64,000 nt of DNA from Chamaelirium japonicum (taxonomy: Eukaryota > Streptophyta > Magnoliopsida > Liliales > Melanthiaceae). Positions 23,287 through 33,990 of this stretch are shown one piece after another. The translations under genes and the position numbers were made by a program. Location: the NCBI GenBank assembly GCA_947650365.1, contig CANTAL010000023.1, forward strand, positions 751,501-815,500, in the 5' to 3' direction. The stretch's first letter is position 1; every line of letters starts with the position of its first letter. The notes under the pieces were generated by a model. That model was not told the origin of the DNA and searched no databases. It worked only from the letters and a program-made list of their open reading frames with translations.

Positions 23287-23943
23287 TTACTCTACGTTCA
23301 GGGATTGGGCTCCTGCCTTCATCCCGTCTTCTGCCGCCTGGAGCGCCGCTAGGAGCTCTGCGTTAGACATCTCCAACCGGTTAAGGTTGAAGTTGGTAAT
23401 GAAGCCCTCAAACGCTCCTGACAGAGATGCGAGAAAAAATCGGTCTGGATCTCTGCATCCAAGATGACATCGAAGGAACCAAGCTCGTTCATATAGCTAA
23501 ACAATTTCAGCATATGATCCCAAACTAAAGTCCCCTCTGCCATCTTCATGGATACTAATTTCTTGATGGTCAGGTAACGAGTTACCCGACTACGACCCTC
23601 GAACATTTCCTTTAGGTAGAGCATCATGTCTGAAGCGAAGGCCATGTCTTCGACTTGCTTCTGAAGGATGGTCTGTAAGGATGCCACTATGTAGCACTTG
23701 AACATCTCATCAGCATCTAGCCAGTCTTTCCATTCCTTCAACTGAGCCTCAGTTGCACTTGGTCCCGGCATGGCCGGTTGAGGGGTACTTAGGGCAATTA
23801 TATATTTGCCAACCCTTAGGACAAGTATCAGGTTACGCTTCCAGTCCTCGTAGTTTTGGTCCCGTAAGTTTATTATCATTAAGTATGGAGGTAAGGGGGT
23901 CAAGCTTGGTTATGATTTCTGTAAATAATGGTTCAAAGCAAAA
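23287..23943 (-). pseudogene. copia gag (UBN2/DUF4219-type), broken
   Basis: Capsid-forming gag. Landmarks are NYEDWKRNLILVLRVGKY, the WLDADEMFKCYIVASL helix, KEMFEGRSRVTRYLTIKKL and MNELGSFDVILDAEIQTD, followed in another frame by LNRLEMSNAELLAALQAAED. Breaks: an extra base in an A-run near 23854-23857 (frame change between LNDNKLTGP and NYEDW), a frameshift in the A-run near 23431-23440, and TAA at 23287-23289. The first frame opens after a stop at 23944-23946 and contains no ATG, so the start codon seems lost. Confidence 0.9.
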
Positions 23944-25858
23944 TTAGGGTTTACTATAATCTATTTCATAGAATTTAGAAATAGATAATGTTTACTCCAG
24001 CCGCTATGTCTTCACTACCTCAAGTGGAGACATCCAGGAATCTAAATTCCCTGGGCTCGAGCACTGAGACTATCGGTCTTGAATTGGAGACAGCATCTTG
24101 GTAAGAGCATGCAATCGTTTCTGCCAACGGGGTTTTTACGACCCAGTATTCATCAGAATTACCCATGGTAAACTGAAAGACCTCCCAGTTTTCTTTTGGC
24201 CAGCTTTATATAACCCGCGTGCGCAGCAACGGTGGCTTCACACAAACTTTCGGATGCTTTCACAAATCTAGGTGGTATCGGTAGGAAGGTTCATAGGCTA
24301 CCGCGGTATAGAAAAAAATCGTCACCCAATGCCACCGGCATCCTCCATATCCCGTAGGAAACCACTAGGCGAACCAATATGGAAGGAAACACTGCTCTCA
24401 CCTGGTGGGAATATCGAACTGCGTACCTCCCACCCAGACCCTTAGCCGGTTGATTGTGGAGGCCAGGGACTCGTTTTTGGAGGGAACCTTTTACACATCC
24501 CTTCTTTATGAGGTTTTATGCATATCTAGAAAGGTCACGACCTCCTAAATGTAGACCTTGGTCTACCGTGCTCCCACTAGGATTACAAACCTTCCCGCAA
24601 AGCATTAGTATCCTCGGAATATATCATAGTCCCTACCTTGAATACTCAGCTTTTGCCTTTCTTGCAAGGATCACATTACATAGATTCCAAGGATCCCGAT
24701 ACTTCACTAGTTTGCCCATAATCGTAAGATCTGGAGCCTAGCCTAAGGTCAACGTGGAAAGGACTCCCACTACGTTGATGCCTCATTCACAATTTAATGC
24801 CTGATGTCATAGTAGACCTCATCTCATTATATGTTTCGATGCTGGCCAAATAGGGATTCCGACAACCTCCGCCGGACCTCAACCTAATTGTGGCATAATC
24901 AAATCGTGATGAGTTCATACTACCATCAAACGTCATCTAGAAACGGGTATCACATAGTGAAATCCTAACCTAACTTGGTCGCTAGGACCACATGGGGAAA
25001 GGGCATCCCACTAGGGTTATCATACTTCTTATGGAGACATTAGTTAATTATCTCTAAACAAATCTAACACTGCGTCTATCTCGGTACACAGTACTTGGCT
25101 ACCTGAACTTCCACGAGGGCGGTTACCACCTTTTCTTTTAGCTAGCCACCGGATTCACACATGTTAGAACCATATAGAGACACCGATGAATCCATAAGCT
25201 TAGTACTAACCCTAAGCCTGATCTAGAGACAAACTCACAAGCAAGATAGATAATCATATTATCATCGGGGTTCTCTAAACACTAAGTAAAGAGAAATAAC
25301 AGAAAAGGCATCCAAACTAAATCAAGTCCAGGGTCCGACCCTTGAACCTGAATAGCACAGCCAAGATATCCTGCTCTTCCGTTCTGCACGATCTCTGACG
25401 ACGATCCTGATCATTGCCAACGTGCACGCTTTCACTGGGTCTTTGCACGCCATGGTACCGCTTACCCGAATCGTGGATGTAGCATCATCTCCTTCTTCCT
25501 GTGACCGAAAAACTAACACGCTCCGAGCAAGTGCTTATTCATGTACAATTTCGCTAGAAAGAAAAGAAAACAATCCTAGAAACATAGCCAGGGAACCGAG
25601 GATGGTCAGCCCCTACCCTCGCCCATCTAGAGCCTTAAAATCCACAAGCACAATAATAATCAATGCAAAAATTAAATCCGGGGTCCGACCCCCGGATGCA
25701 TGCAATCACAGATTACTATTCAGTGTGGCACCTGCAAAAAGACGATACATAGCATAATCCATATGCATGATCTACGCCAAACCCCAACAAAAACATATGC
25801 CATTATATATTCACATGATGTTTTCATGAATTCATGCATGAAACATACACCAAAGCAT
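23944..25858 (-). other. Untranslated leader of the copia element
   Basis: About 1.9 kb between the primer site and gag, with no long conserved frame or recognisable domain on either strand. It is of mixed composition, unlike the flanking array. Such long leaders can hold packaging or dimerisation signals, but I can point to none. Short open frames here (up to about 110 codons) are not supported as genes. Confidence 0.7.
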
Positions 25859-25870
25859 GCTCTGATACCA
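25859..25870 (-). promoter_or_regulatory. Primer-binding site for initiator tRNA-Met
   Basis: Minus strand TGGTATCAGAGC, complementary to the 3' end of plant tRNA-iMet, starts two bases inside the 5' LTR end. This is the standard plant copia primer site. Confidence 0.95.
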
Positions 25871-25899
25871 ATTGTTGGAATTGGACCCGCTTATCAGAG
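25860..25899. repeat. U5/PBS inverted repeat
   Basis: CTCTGATA (25860-25867) pairs with TATCAGAG (25892-25899), and CCAATT (25868-25873) pairs with AATTGG (25879-25884) around a GTTGG loop. Seven bases (25885-25891) remain unpaired on one side. The structure puts most of the primer site in a stem with the end of U5. Confidence 0.6.
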
Positions 25900-25912
25900 T
25901 CACAGCGGAAGC
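25893..25912 (-). promoter_or_regulatory. U5 segment complementary to the tRNA-iMet 5' half
   Basis: Plus strand ATCAGAGTCACAGCGGAAGC matches recalled plant tRNA-iMet nucleotides 1-22 (ATCAGAGTGGCGCAGCGG and onward) at 19 of 20 positions once two G are skipped. In the element RNA this is an antisense copy located just before the primer site. It suggests extended primer pairing beyond the PBS, as known for Ty1 in yeast. Confidence 0.5.
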
Positions 25913-26430
25913 AAAAGAAAGATCCGATAATCACACGATGTATATTTCATTACAATTAATTCTACAAAACAATCTACATACAAATCTATGATCTTAGCAT
26001 ATGTGCGAACACCCTAGAGGCATACTACGATCTACGGAAGACATGCATACATCTAGTTAGGTGTTTAGAATCATCATACCTTTTGGATCTATGATCCGGA
26101 GATGACGGAACAATGAAGAACTGCACTTGAATCGTAAGGAAAACTGTCAGATAGCACCTTGTCCTTTGCGAATTGAAGAATCCTCGAAACCCCGTCTCTG
26201 AGTGCAGGGATTACGAGCCGACGAAGGAATCCGTTGCGAAGACGATGGCGAGCCGCGAGATTTTCTCCTCCTCTTTCTCCTTTCTTCCTTCTCCTTCCTT
26301 TCTCCTTTTCTTCTCCCTTCTTCTTCCTCTCTTTTCCTTGGCCGAAACCATAAAGGAGGAGCAAAGGAGGGGGGTTCGGATTTTTGGGAGGAGAGGGAGC
26401 ATAGGGCCGGCCCTCCCTCTTCCTATTCTA

Positions 26431-26436
26431 CTTATA
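26431..26436 (-). promoter_or_regulatory. TATA-like box of the 5' LTR
   Basis: Minus strand TATAAG in GCCCTATAAGTAG, conserved in the other LTR at 18548-18553. Transcription of the element would start roughly 30 bases to the left. Confidence 0.5.
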
Positions 26437-27824
26437 GGGCCGGTATCCCATGGCTTTAAGGAAGCTAGAGCCAGCCCTAATAGGATTAGGATGAGGGAGG
26501 GCTTGTTTTTAGGGATTTCCAATGTCTATCGTGAAGCCTGGACGAAAACACCCTTAACAAAAAGTGGAAAACTGAAATAGAGACTGAGTGAGGTGCGCTA
26601 CTCGGAATCGAGTTCCGTCAGCGCCTATGAGCTCCTGGAATTATTCCGCTCATTCTATGATTCATATTCAATGTTTTCTGAGCCATATTTCAGTATTTAC
26701 CAAAATACCCCTATGGTCCGTAACACATGTGAATTAGGTTCTTAGGCTCTGGGCTTGTGCTCCATCGTGCTACTTCGCATCCAACGTATCCAACTAGGTC
26801 GGGGAACAATTCCTATACGCAACGATAGGGTGGAACCTTTAGGGTTCGGGATCTCTAGCTCCAACCGGATCCCTGATTAACTGTTCCGGTGATACATCGA
26901 AAGTTCCGTTAATCAGCCCTAATCTGATTAACCCGCGTAGCCACCCAGAGTGTGACACGAGTTGAACTCTGGTGATCCTAAACTTATATTACTCCCTCAT
27001 AACCCTGTTCTCTACTATACTCCGATAATCCTTAGTCCCTCCTATTACTGGAGCCATGATACGACTCGGGCGGTGGGGAGCACCGTCAGATCCAGATCGA
27101 TCATCTGACTAGGGTTTGATGACTTGTCATCTATAACACCACACACCTTTCGGTGCTATGCCTAGCATCCGGAATATCGTCAGTCAAACTGACAACCACC
27201 AGGCCTGGGTTAACTGTGTGGACAGATTGACTTATCAAAATGTACCCATCCATCACTGGACGTCGGATAACCTGTAGGGATTACATATCACTCAAGCACC
27301 AGTCGGGTAACCCAACGTACCGTGGTATTGGACTATGGAAGGTCCACACACGTTGGCATATCAAAGCACCACACAACTGGTTGGCCCAGTGAACATGGTC
27401 CCTCAGGGTTAAGGACAGATTATCTATAGTAGTAAGATGGTTTATGCACCAGTGTCTGAATCACTGAACTGTGCACCGTCTTGGTTCCTGTTCAACACGA
27501 TCATCGTGCTTGGTCAGGTGAATGGGAATCCCACGTTCCCGTGGTGGAGACTTCACCACATCCTCTACCTGCCAACAGCTTGTTCTCGGTGAAGCGACCG
27601 GCATCACCTAAGCTGTGAACTAGTTCTAGGTTTACACAGAACCGATCCACTAGGTCTAGCATGGATCCTCCATGCATTTCAGTGGCCTACTGTGTTCCCT
27701 AGGGTCCTTTTATTATATGAGTATTATCATATACCAGAGTAGATTTTAATTAAAGCAATAACCAAAGTCATCTTTATTAATGTTAATACAGAAAATCCAT
27801 ACTAAGGACACACGAGCTACAACA

Positions 27825-27829
27825 TAAAC
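27825..27829. repeat. Right target-site duplication (taaac)
   Basis: Identical to 17987-17991. The following GACCACTTTAAGG continues the interrupted array promoter. Confidence 0.9.
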
Positions 27830-30790
27830 GACCACTTTAAGGTAGGGCACATTTGACGGCTCTCTCTTTCTCTCATCTCACAACACTTACCCTATAAATT
27901 ATATATGACCCCTTTAGAGTAGGGCACGTTTAATGGCTCTCTCTTTCTCCCATTTCATAACATGTTATCAGCACGATAATATTTAGCCCAGCTGACTAGT
28001 CACAAAAAAATAGATAGAGAAACGAAGACAGAAGAGGAGTTTTGGAATTTAGATTCCTTCTTACTTCACACTTATACCCATGGTCAATGGACTGGAGTAG
28101 GACTTCTCTCTTCTCTCTTCATTTATTTCTCTGTTCTTTTCTTTCTTCTTCTCTCTCATCTCTCCGAAGAGAGAAAAGAAAAGAAGTATTTCTCCAATCC
28201 ATTCGTTATGGATACATGTATGAAGTAAGAAGTAATCTAAATTCCAAAACTCCACAGAAGAGAGAGAAGAAGAGAGAATAGAACGAAGAGATAAACGAAG
28301 ACAGAAGAGAGAGATACGACTGGTCAGTTGGGCTCGATAGTAAGAAGTGGCACACCCGAATTGCTTAGGCCCTAAGTTCAAATATTAAGAGATACCCTAA
28401 TTCATGGGAGAAGCGAGAAGAGAACAGAGAGATTTAATTATATTTTTGAGAAGTGGAGTTTTGTAATTTAGATTCCTTCTTACTTAACACCTATACCCAG
28501 GGATAATGTACTGGAGCAAGACTTCTTCTCTCTTCTTTCTTCGATTATCTCTCCATTCTCTTCTTTCTTCTTCTTTTTTCTCACAACATGTTATCTGCAT
28601 GAACCTGTTGAGTCCAGCCGACCACTATTTAGAATTTAACTAAAATATTTAAATATATTATTTAAATTATTTATTTCTCTATTCTCTTCTCTCTTCTTCT
28701 TTCTCTTCTGTCTTTGTTTCTCTCTCCGGTTTCTTATGACTAGTCGGCTGGGCTCGATATGTTCGTGCTGATAACGAGTTGTACGAAGAGAGAAGAAGAG
28801 AGAAAAGAAGGAAGAGATAAACGAAGAAATAATACAGAAGAAGTACTGCTCTAGTCCATTCGCCTTGGGTAAAGGTGTGAAGTAAGATGGAATTTAAATT
28901 CTAAAACACTACTTCCAAATAATATAATTAAATCTCTCCATTCTCATCTCTCTTCTCCCATGGATTAGGGTTTCCCATAGATTGCTTAGGACCTAAGTAA
29001 GCTTACCCTATAAATAATATATGAACCCTTTAGGGTGGGGCATATTTGATGACTCTTCATCTCTCCCATCTAATAACATGTTATCAGCACGAACATATCG
29101 AGCCCAGCTGACCAGTCGTAAGAAAACAAAAAAAGAAACGAAGACAGAAGTGGAGTTTTGGAATTTAGATTTCATCTTACTTCACACCTATACCCGTGAC
29201 GAATAGACTGGAGTAGGAATTTTTCTCTCTTCTCTTTTTGTTTATCTTTCCGTTCCTTTTCTCTTCTTCTCTCACTTCTATCTATATTTTTCTATCCGTT
29301 TATTGAGAGAAGAAGAGGAGTCTAATGAAGACAGAAGAGACATAAGAAGCGAGAAGAGAACAAAGAGATAAATAAAGAGAGAAGAGAGAGCTTCACACCT
29401 ATACCCGTGGCCAATGGACTGGAGCATGACTTCTTCTCTCTTCTCTCTATATTTATCTCTCCGTTCTCTTCTCTGTTCTTCTTTCTCTTTTATCTTTATT
29501 TCTCTATCCGTTTATAAAGAGAAGAAGTGGAGTTTAACGAAGACAGAAGAGAGATAAGAAGCGAGAAAAGAACAAAGAGATAAATAAAGGGAGAAGAGAG
29601 AAGATGTCCTGCTCCAGTCCATTGGCCATGGGTATAGGTGTGAAGTAAGAAGGAATCTAAATTCCCAAACTCTACTTCTGTCTTTATTTCTCTTACTATT
29701 TTCTTGCGATTGGTCGGCTGGGCACGACATATTCGTGTTGATAAAGTGTTGTGAGAAGGGAGAAAGAGAGAGCCATCAAACGTGTCGCACCCTAAAAAGG
29801 TCGTATATTATTTATAGGGTAAGCTTACTTAGATCCTATGCAATCTATGGGAAACCCTAATCCATAGAAGAAGAGAAAAGGGAACAGAGAGATTTAATTA
29901 TATTATTAAGAAGTGGAGTTTTGGAATTTAGATTCCTTCTTACTTCACACCTATACCCATGGCGAATGGACTAGAACTGGACTTCGTCTCTCTTCTCTCT
30001 TCGTTTATCTCTTCATTCTCTTCTCTTTTCTCACAACACATTATCAATAAGAACATGTTGAGCCCAACTGACCAATCATAAGAAAACGGAGAGAGAAATG
30101 ATGATAGGGAGAGAGAATATAACGGAGAGATAAACAAAGAGAGAAGAAAGGAGAAGTCCTGCTCCAGTCCATTAGCCATGGGTATAGCTGTAAAGTAAGA
30201 AGGAATCTAAATTCCAAATTTCCATAGAAAAGAGATAAAAAGAGAGAATAGAACGAAGAGATAATTGAAGAGAGAAGAGAAAAGAATTCCTACTCCATTT
30301 CATTGGCCACGGGTATAGGTGTGAAGTAAGAAGGAATCTAAATTCCTAAACTCCACTTCTGTCTTTGTTTCTCTCTCTATTTTCTTGTGACTGGTCGGCT
30401 GGGCTCGATATGTTCATGCTGATAAGCTTACTTAGGGCCTTAGAAATCTATAGGAAATCCTAATCCATGGGAGAGATCCGACGATGGATAGCCATCCTTC
30501 TTACGTCACACCTATACCCGTGGCCAATAGAATTGAGTAAGACTTCTTCTCTCTTCTCTCTTTGTTTATTTCTCCGTTCTTTTCTCTCTTTTTCTCCCAT
30601 CTCACAAAACGTTATCAGCACGAACATATTATGCCCAGTCGACCAGTCACAAGAAAACAGAGAGAGAAACAAAGTCAGCAGAGAGAGAAGAAGAAAGAAG
30701 AAAACGAAAAGATAAACGAAGAGAGAAAAGAGAAAAGAGAAAAGAGAAAAAGTCATGCTCAAGTCCATTGGCCATAGGTTTAGGTGTGCA
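27830..30790. repeat. Array block 12: mixed units, continuation of the duplicated segment
   Basis: Plus units near 27965, 28590, 29080, 30040 and 30610 alternate with minus units near 28763, 29735 and 30415. Distinctive junctions recur in order in the 53.1-57.4 kb copy: the CTCTCCGAAGAGAG foldback (28160), AAGAAGTGGCACACCCGAAT (28341), the ACTATTTAGAATTTAAC insertion (28623), and twin AAGAAGCGAGAAGAGAAC leaders (29345, 29540). Confidence 0.75.
27881..27900 (+). repeat. LTR-end to TATA fusion junction
   Basis: CAACA, the usual LTR-like end, is followed not by the primer-site block but by CTTACCCTATAAATT. The same fusion occurs at 32722-32740, in variant form at 46138-46152 and on the minus strand at about 62675-62692, giving two TATA segments about 110 bases apart. 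Confidence 0.6.
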
Positions 30791-33500
30791 GTAAGAAGGA
30801 TGGATGTCCACCGTCGGATCTCTTCCATGGATTTGGATTTCCCATAGATTGCTTTAGCCCTATTTAAGCTTTTCTTATAAACAATATACGACCCCTTTAG
30901 GGAGGGGCACGTTTGACAGCTCTCCCTTTCTCCCATCTCAGAACACGTTATCAGTACGAAAATATCGAGCCCAACCGACCAGTCCTAAGAAAACAGAGAG
31001 AGAAACAAAGATAAAAATGGAGTTTTGGATTTTAGATTCCTTCTGACTTCACACTTGTAGCCGTGGCCAATAGATTAGAGTAGGACTTTTTCTTTCTTCT
31101 CACTTTATTTATTTCTCCATTCTCTTCTCTCTTCTTCTCTCTCTTCTATGGAGTTTTGGAATTTAGATTTATTCTTACTTAACACTTATACCTGTGGCTA
31201 ATGGACTGGAGCAGAAAATCTTCTCTTCTCTCTTCATTTATCTCTTTGTTCTCTTCTTTCTTCTTCTCTCACTTCTGTCTTTGTTTCTCCCTCCATTTTC
31301 TTATGACTGGTCGGCTGGGCTCGATATGTTCGTGCTAATAATATGTTATGACAAATGAGAATAGAACAGAGAGATAAACAAAGAGAAGAGAGAAAAAGTC
31401 CTACTTCAGCCCATTCGCTATGATATATGTGTAAAGTAAGAATAAATCTAAATTTCAAAACTATACTTCTCAATAATATAATTAAATCTCTCTATTTTCT
31501 TATCTCTTCTCCCATGGATTAGGGTTTCCCATAGATTGGTTAGGCCCTAAGTAAGATTACCCTATAAATAATATATGACCCCTTTAGGGTAGGGCACGTT
31601 TGATGACTTTCTCTTTATCCTATCTCATAACACGTTATCAATACGAACATGTCGAGTCCAGCCGACCAGTCGCAAGAAAATGGAGAGAGAAACGAAGACA
31701 GAAGAGAGAAAAGAAGAGATAAGAGAATTGAGAGATAAACAAAGATAGAAGAGAGAAGAAGTCCTGCTCTAGTCCATTGCCCACGGGTATAGGTTTGAAG
31801 TAAGAAGGAATCTAAATTCCAAAACTCCACTTCTCAATATTTATACGACCCCTTTATGGTGGGGCACGTTTGACAGCTCTTTTTCCCATTTCATAACAAG
31901 TTATCTACACAAACATGTCGAGCACAGCTGACCAGTCTCAAGAAAATGGACAGAGAAACAAAGACAGAAGAGAGAGAAAAAAAGAGAAAAGAACAGAGAG
32001 ATAAACGAAGAGATAAGAAGTCCTACTCCAATCCATTGGTCATGGGTATAGGTTTGAAGTTAGAAGGAATCTGAATTCCAAAACTCTATTTCTCAAAAAT
32101 ATAATTATATATCGCTATTCTTTTTTCTCTTCTCCTATGGATTAGGGTTTCCTATAAATTACTTAGGCCTTAAGTAAGCGTACCCTATAAATAATACAAG
32201 ACCACATTAGGGTGGGGCATATTTGACGGCTCTCTTTTTCTCCTATATCATAACATGTTATATGCACGAACATGTCTAGCCCAGTCGACCAGTCACAAGA
32301 AAATGAAGAGAGAAACAAAGACAGAAGAAAGAGAAGAAAAGAGAAGAGAACGGAAAGATAAATGAAGAGAGAAGAAGTCATGCTCTAATCCATTGGCCAC
32401 GGATATAGGTGTAAAGTAAGATGGAATCTAAATTCCAAAACTCTATGTCTATCATTGTTTCTCTCTTCATTTTCTTACGACTGGTCGGCTGGGCTCGATT
32501 TGTTCATGCTTATAACATGTCTAGTTTAATTAAGAAGGAATATAAATTCCAAAACTCTACTTCTCAATAATATAATTAAATCTTTTCATTCTTTACTCTT
32601 TTCGCCCATGGATTAGTGTTTCTCATAGATTGCTTAGGCCCTAAGTAAGCTTACCCTATAAATAATATTCGACCCCTTTAGGGTAGGGCACGTTTGATGG
32701 CTCTCTCTTTCTCCTATCTTACAACACTTACCCTATAAATAATATACCACCCCTTTAGGGTAGGGCACATTTGACGGTTCTCTCTTTCTCCCATCTCATA
32801 ACACATTATCTTTTGTTTCTTTCCCTGTTTCTATCCCCGTTGTCTTTATTTCTCTCTCTTTATCATATAGTATATAATAAAATAAATAAGTATTGATAGA
32901 AAAGAGATAGAAAATTACTTTAAACTAGAGAGAGCATGACTTCTTCTCTCTTCGTTTATCTCTCCGTTTACTTCTCTCTTTCTCCCATCTCACAATATGT
33001 TATCAGCATGAATATATCGAGCCTAGCCGACCAGTCAAAAGAAAACAGAGAGAGAAATAGAGACAAAAGTAGAGTTTTCGAATTTAGATTCCTTCTTACT
33101 TCACACTTATACCCATGGCCAATGGACTGGAGCGGGACTTCTTTTCTCTTCTATTTTCATTTATCTCTCTATTCTCTTCACTCTCCTTTGTCTTTATTTC
33201 TCTCTCCGTTTTTTTATGACTGGTCGGCTGGGCTCGATATATTCGTGTTGATAACGTATTGTAAGATGGGAAAAAAAGAGAGTCGTCAAGCGTGCCCCAC
33301 CCTAAAGGTATCGTATATTATTTATAGGGTAAGCTTACTTAGGTCCTAAGCAATCTACGAGAAACCCTAATCCATGGAAGAGATCCGACGATGGACAGCC
33401 ATCCGATCGAACGATCTCAAAATAGTTGTAATGTTTTTTATTTTTTTAAAGAAAAATGAAAAATATTTTTAAAGCAAAAAATTCGAGTATGCCTCATCTT
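30790..33500. repeat. Array block 13: mixed-orientation units
   Basis: Plus units with primer-site blocks near 30950, 31630, 31905, 32265 and 33000; minus units near 31335, 32500 and 33245. TATA segments are at about 30880, 31560, 32185, 32660 and 32735. Only the short spacer at 32870-32930 (TATCATATAGTATATAATAA and neighbours) is not clearly array sequence. The block ends with the minus U3-like segment (CGATCTCAAAATAG, AATTCGAGTATGCC). Confidence 0.7.
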
Positions 33501-33990
33501 CTTTTTTTACTTTCTATTATTTAATTAATTTAATTATTTAATAAATTAAATAGTTAAATAATTAAATAATTAAATAAATATTTAATTATCTTCCCTCTTC
33601 TTATATTATTTTATTACTATGATAATTAAATGGAGTATTGTTACTATAATTTTTTTAATTAAATTAATCATTATATTAAAATGAAAAGAGAAGAGAATTT
33701 ACTATAATAATCATAATAATGTTGAGATGATACAATTAAGAAGTGGAGTTTTTGAATTTAGATTCCTTTTTTACTTCATACCTATACTCGTGGTGAATGG
33801 ACTAGAGCAGGACTTCTTCTCTCTTCTCTCTTATTTGTCTTTGTTTAAATTATTTAATAATTTTAAAAATTTATAAATTAAGTTTTTAGTAAAATAATTA
33901 ATTAAATAAATAAATTTTTTGCTTTAAAAATAATAAATATTTTTTAAAAAAAATTTAAAACATTATAACTGTTATGAGATCGTTCGATCA
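33500..33990. repeat. AT-rich tract 4, rearranged
   Basis: Two short AT pieces (33500-33745 and 33845-33960) flank a minus unit tail at about 33750-33840. The first resembles the start of tracts 1-3; the second runs into a plus-oriented U3-like block. It looks like a deletion-scrambled head-to-head junction of two long units. Confidence 0.6.

Larger units (their letters stand above)
17992..27824 (-). mobile_element. Ty1/copia LTR retrotransposon, full-length but inactivated
   Basis: The element is 9.83 kb and transcribed on the minus strand. Right to left it has the 5' LTR (25873-27824), a tRNA-iMet primer site (25859-25870), an untranslated leader of about 1.9 kb, a single gag-protease-integrase-RT-RNase H polyprotein region (23943 down to 19961), a purine-rich PPT and the 3' LTR (17992-19946). 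The order integrase before RT and the RVT_2-type RT define Ty1/copia. Flanking taaac duplications show a simple insertion. The polyprotein has at least nine in-frame stops, several one-base frameshifts and no visible ATG in the first gag frame. In the terminal 206 bases next to the primer site I count 17 LTR-LTR differences, mostly transitions, so the insertion is old. Base composition is far less AT-rich than the array, making the edges obvious. Confidence 0.95.
25873..27824 (-). repeat. 5' LTR of the copia element
   Basis: On the minus strand it runs from TGTTGTAG to ...CCAACA, keeping the canonical TG...CA ends. The promoter-like TATAAG is at 26431-26436; downstream of it is a strongly purine-rich segment (26260-26400). 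About 530 bases remain from the TATA box to the LTR end for R plus U5. It is nearly the same length as the 3' LTR but has many transitions relative to it. Confidence 0.95.

Noticed and set aside
25322..25757. Possible extra gene between PBS and gag
   Set aside because: Two overlapping short frames on opposite strands without recognisable motifs; the leader of such elements is usually non-coding.
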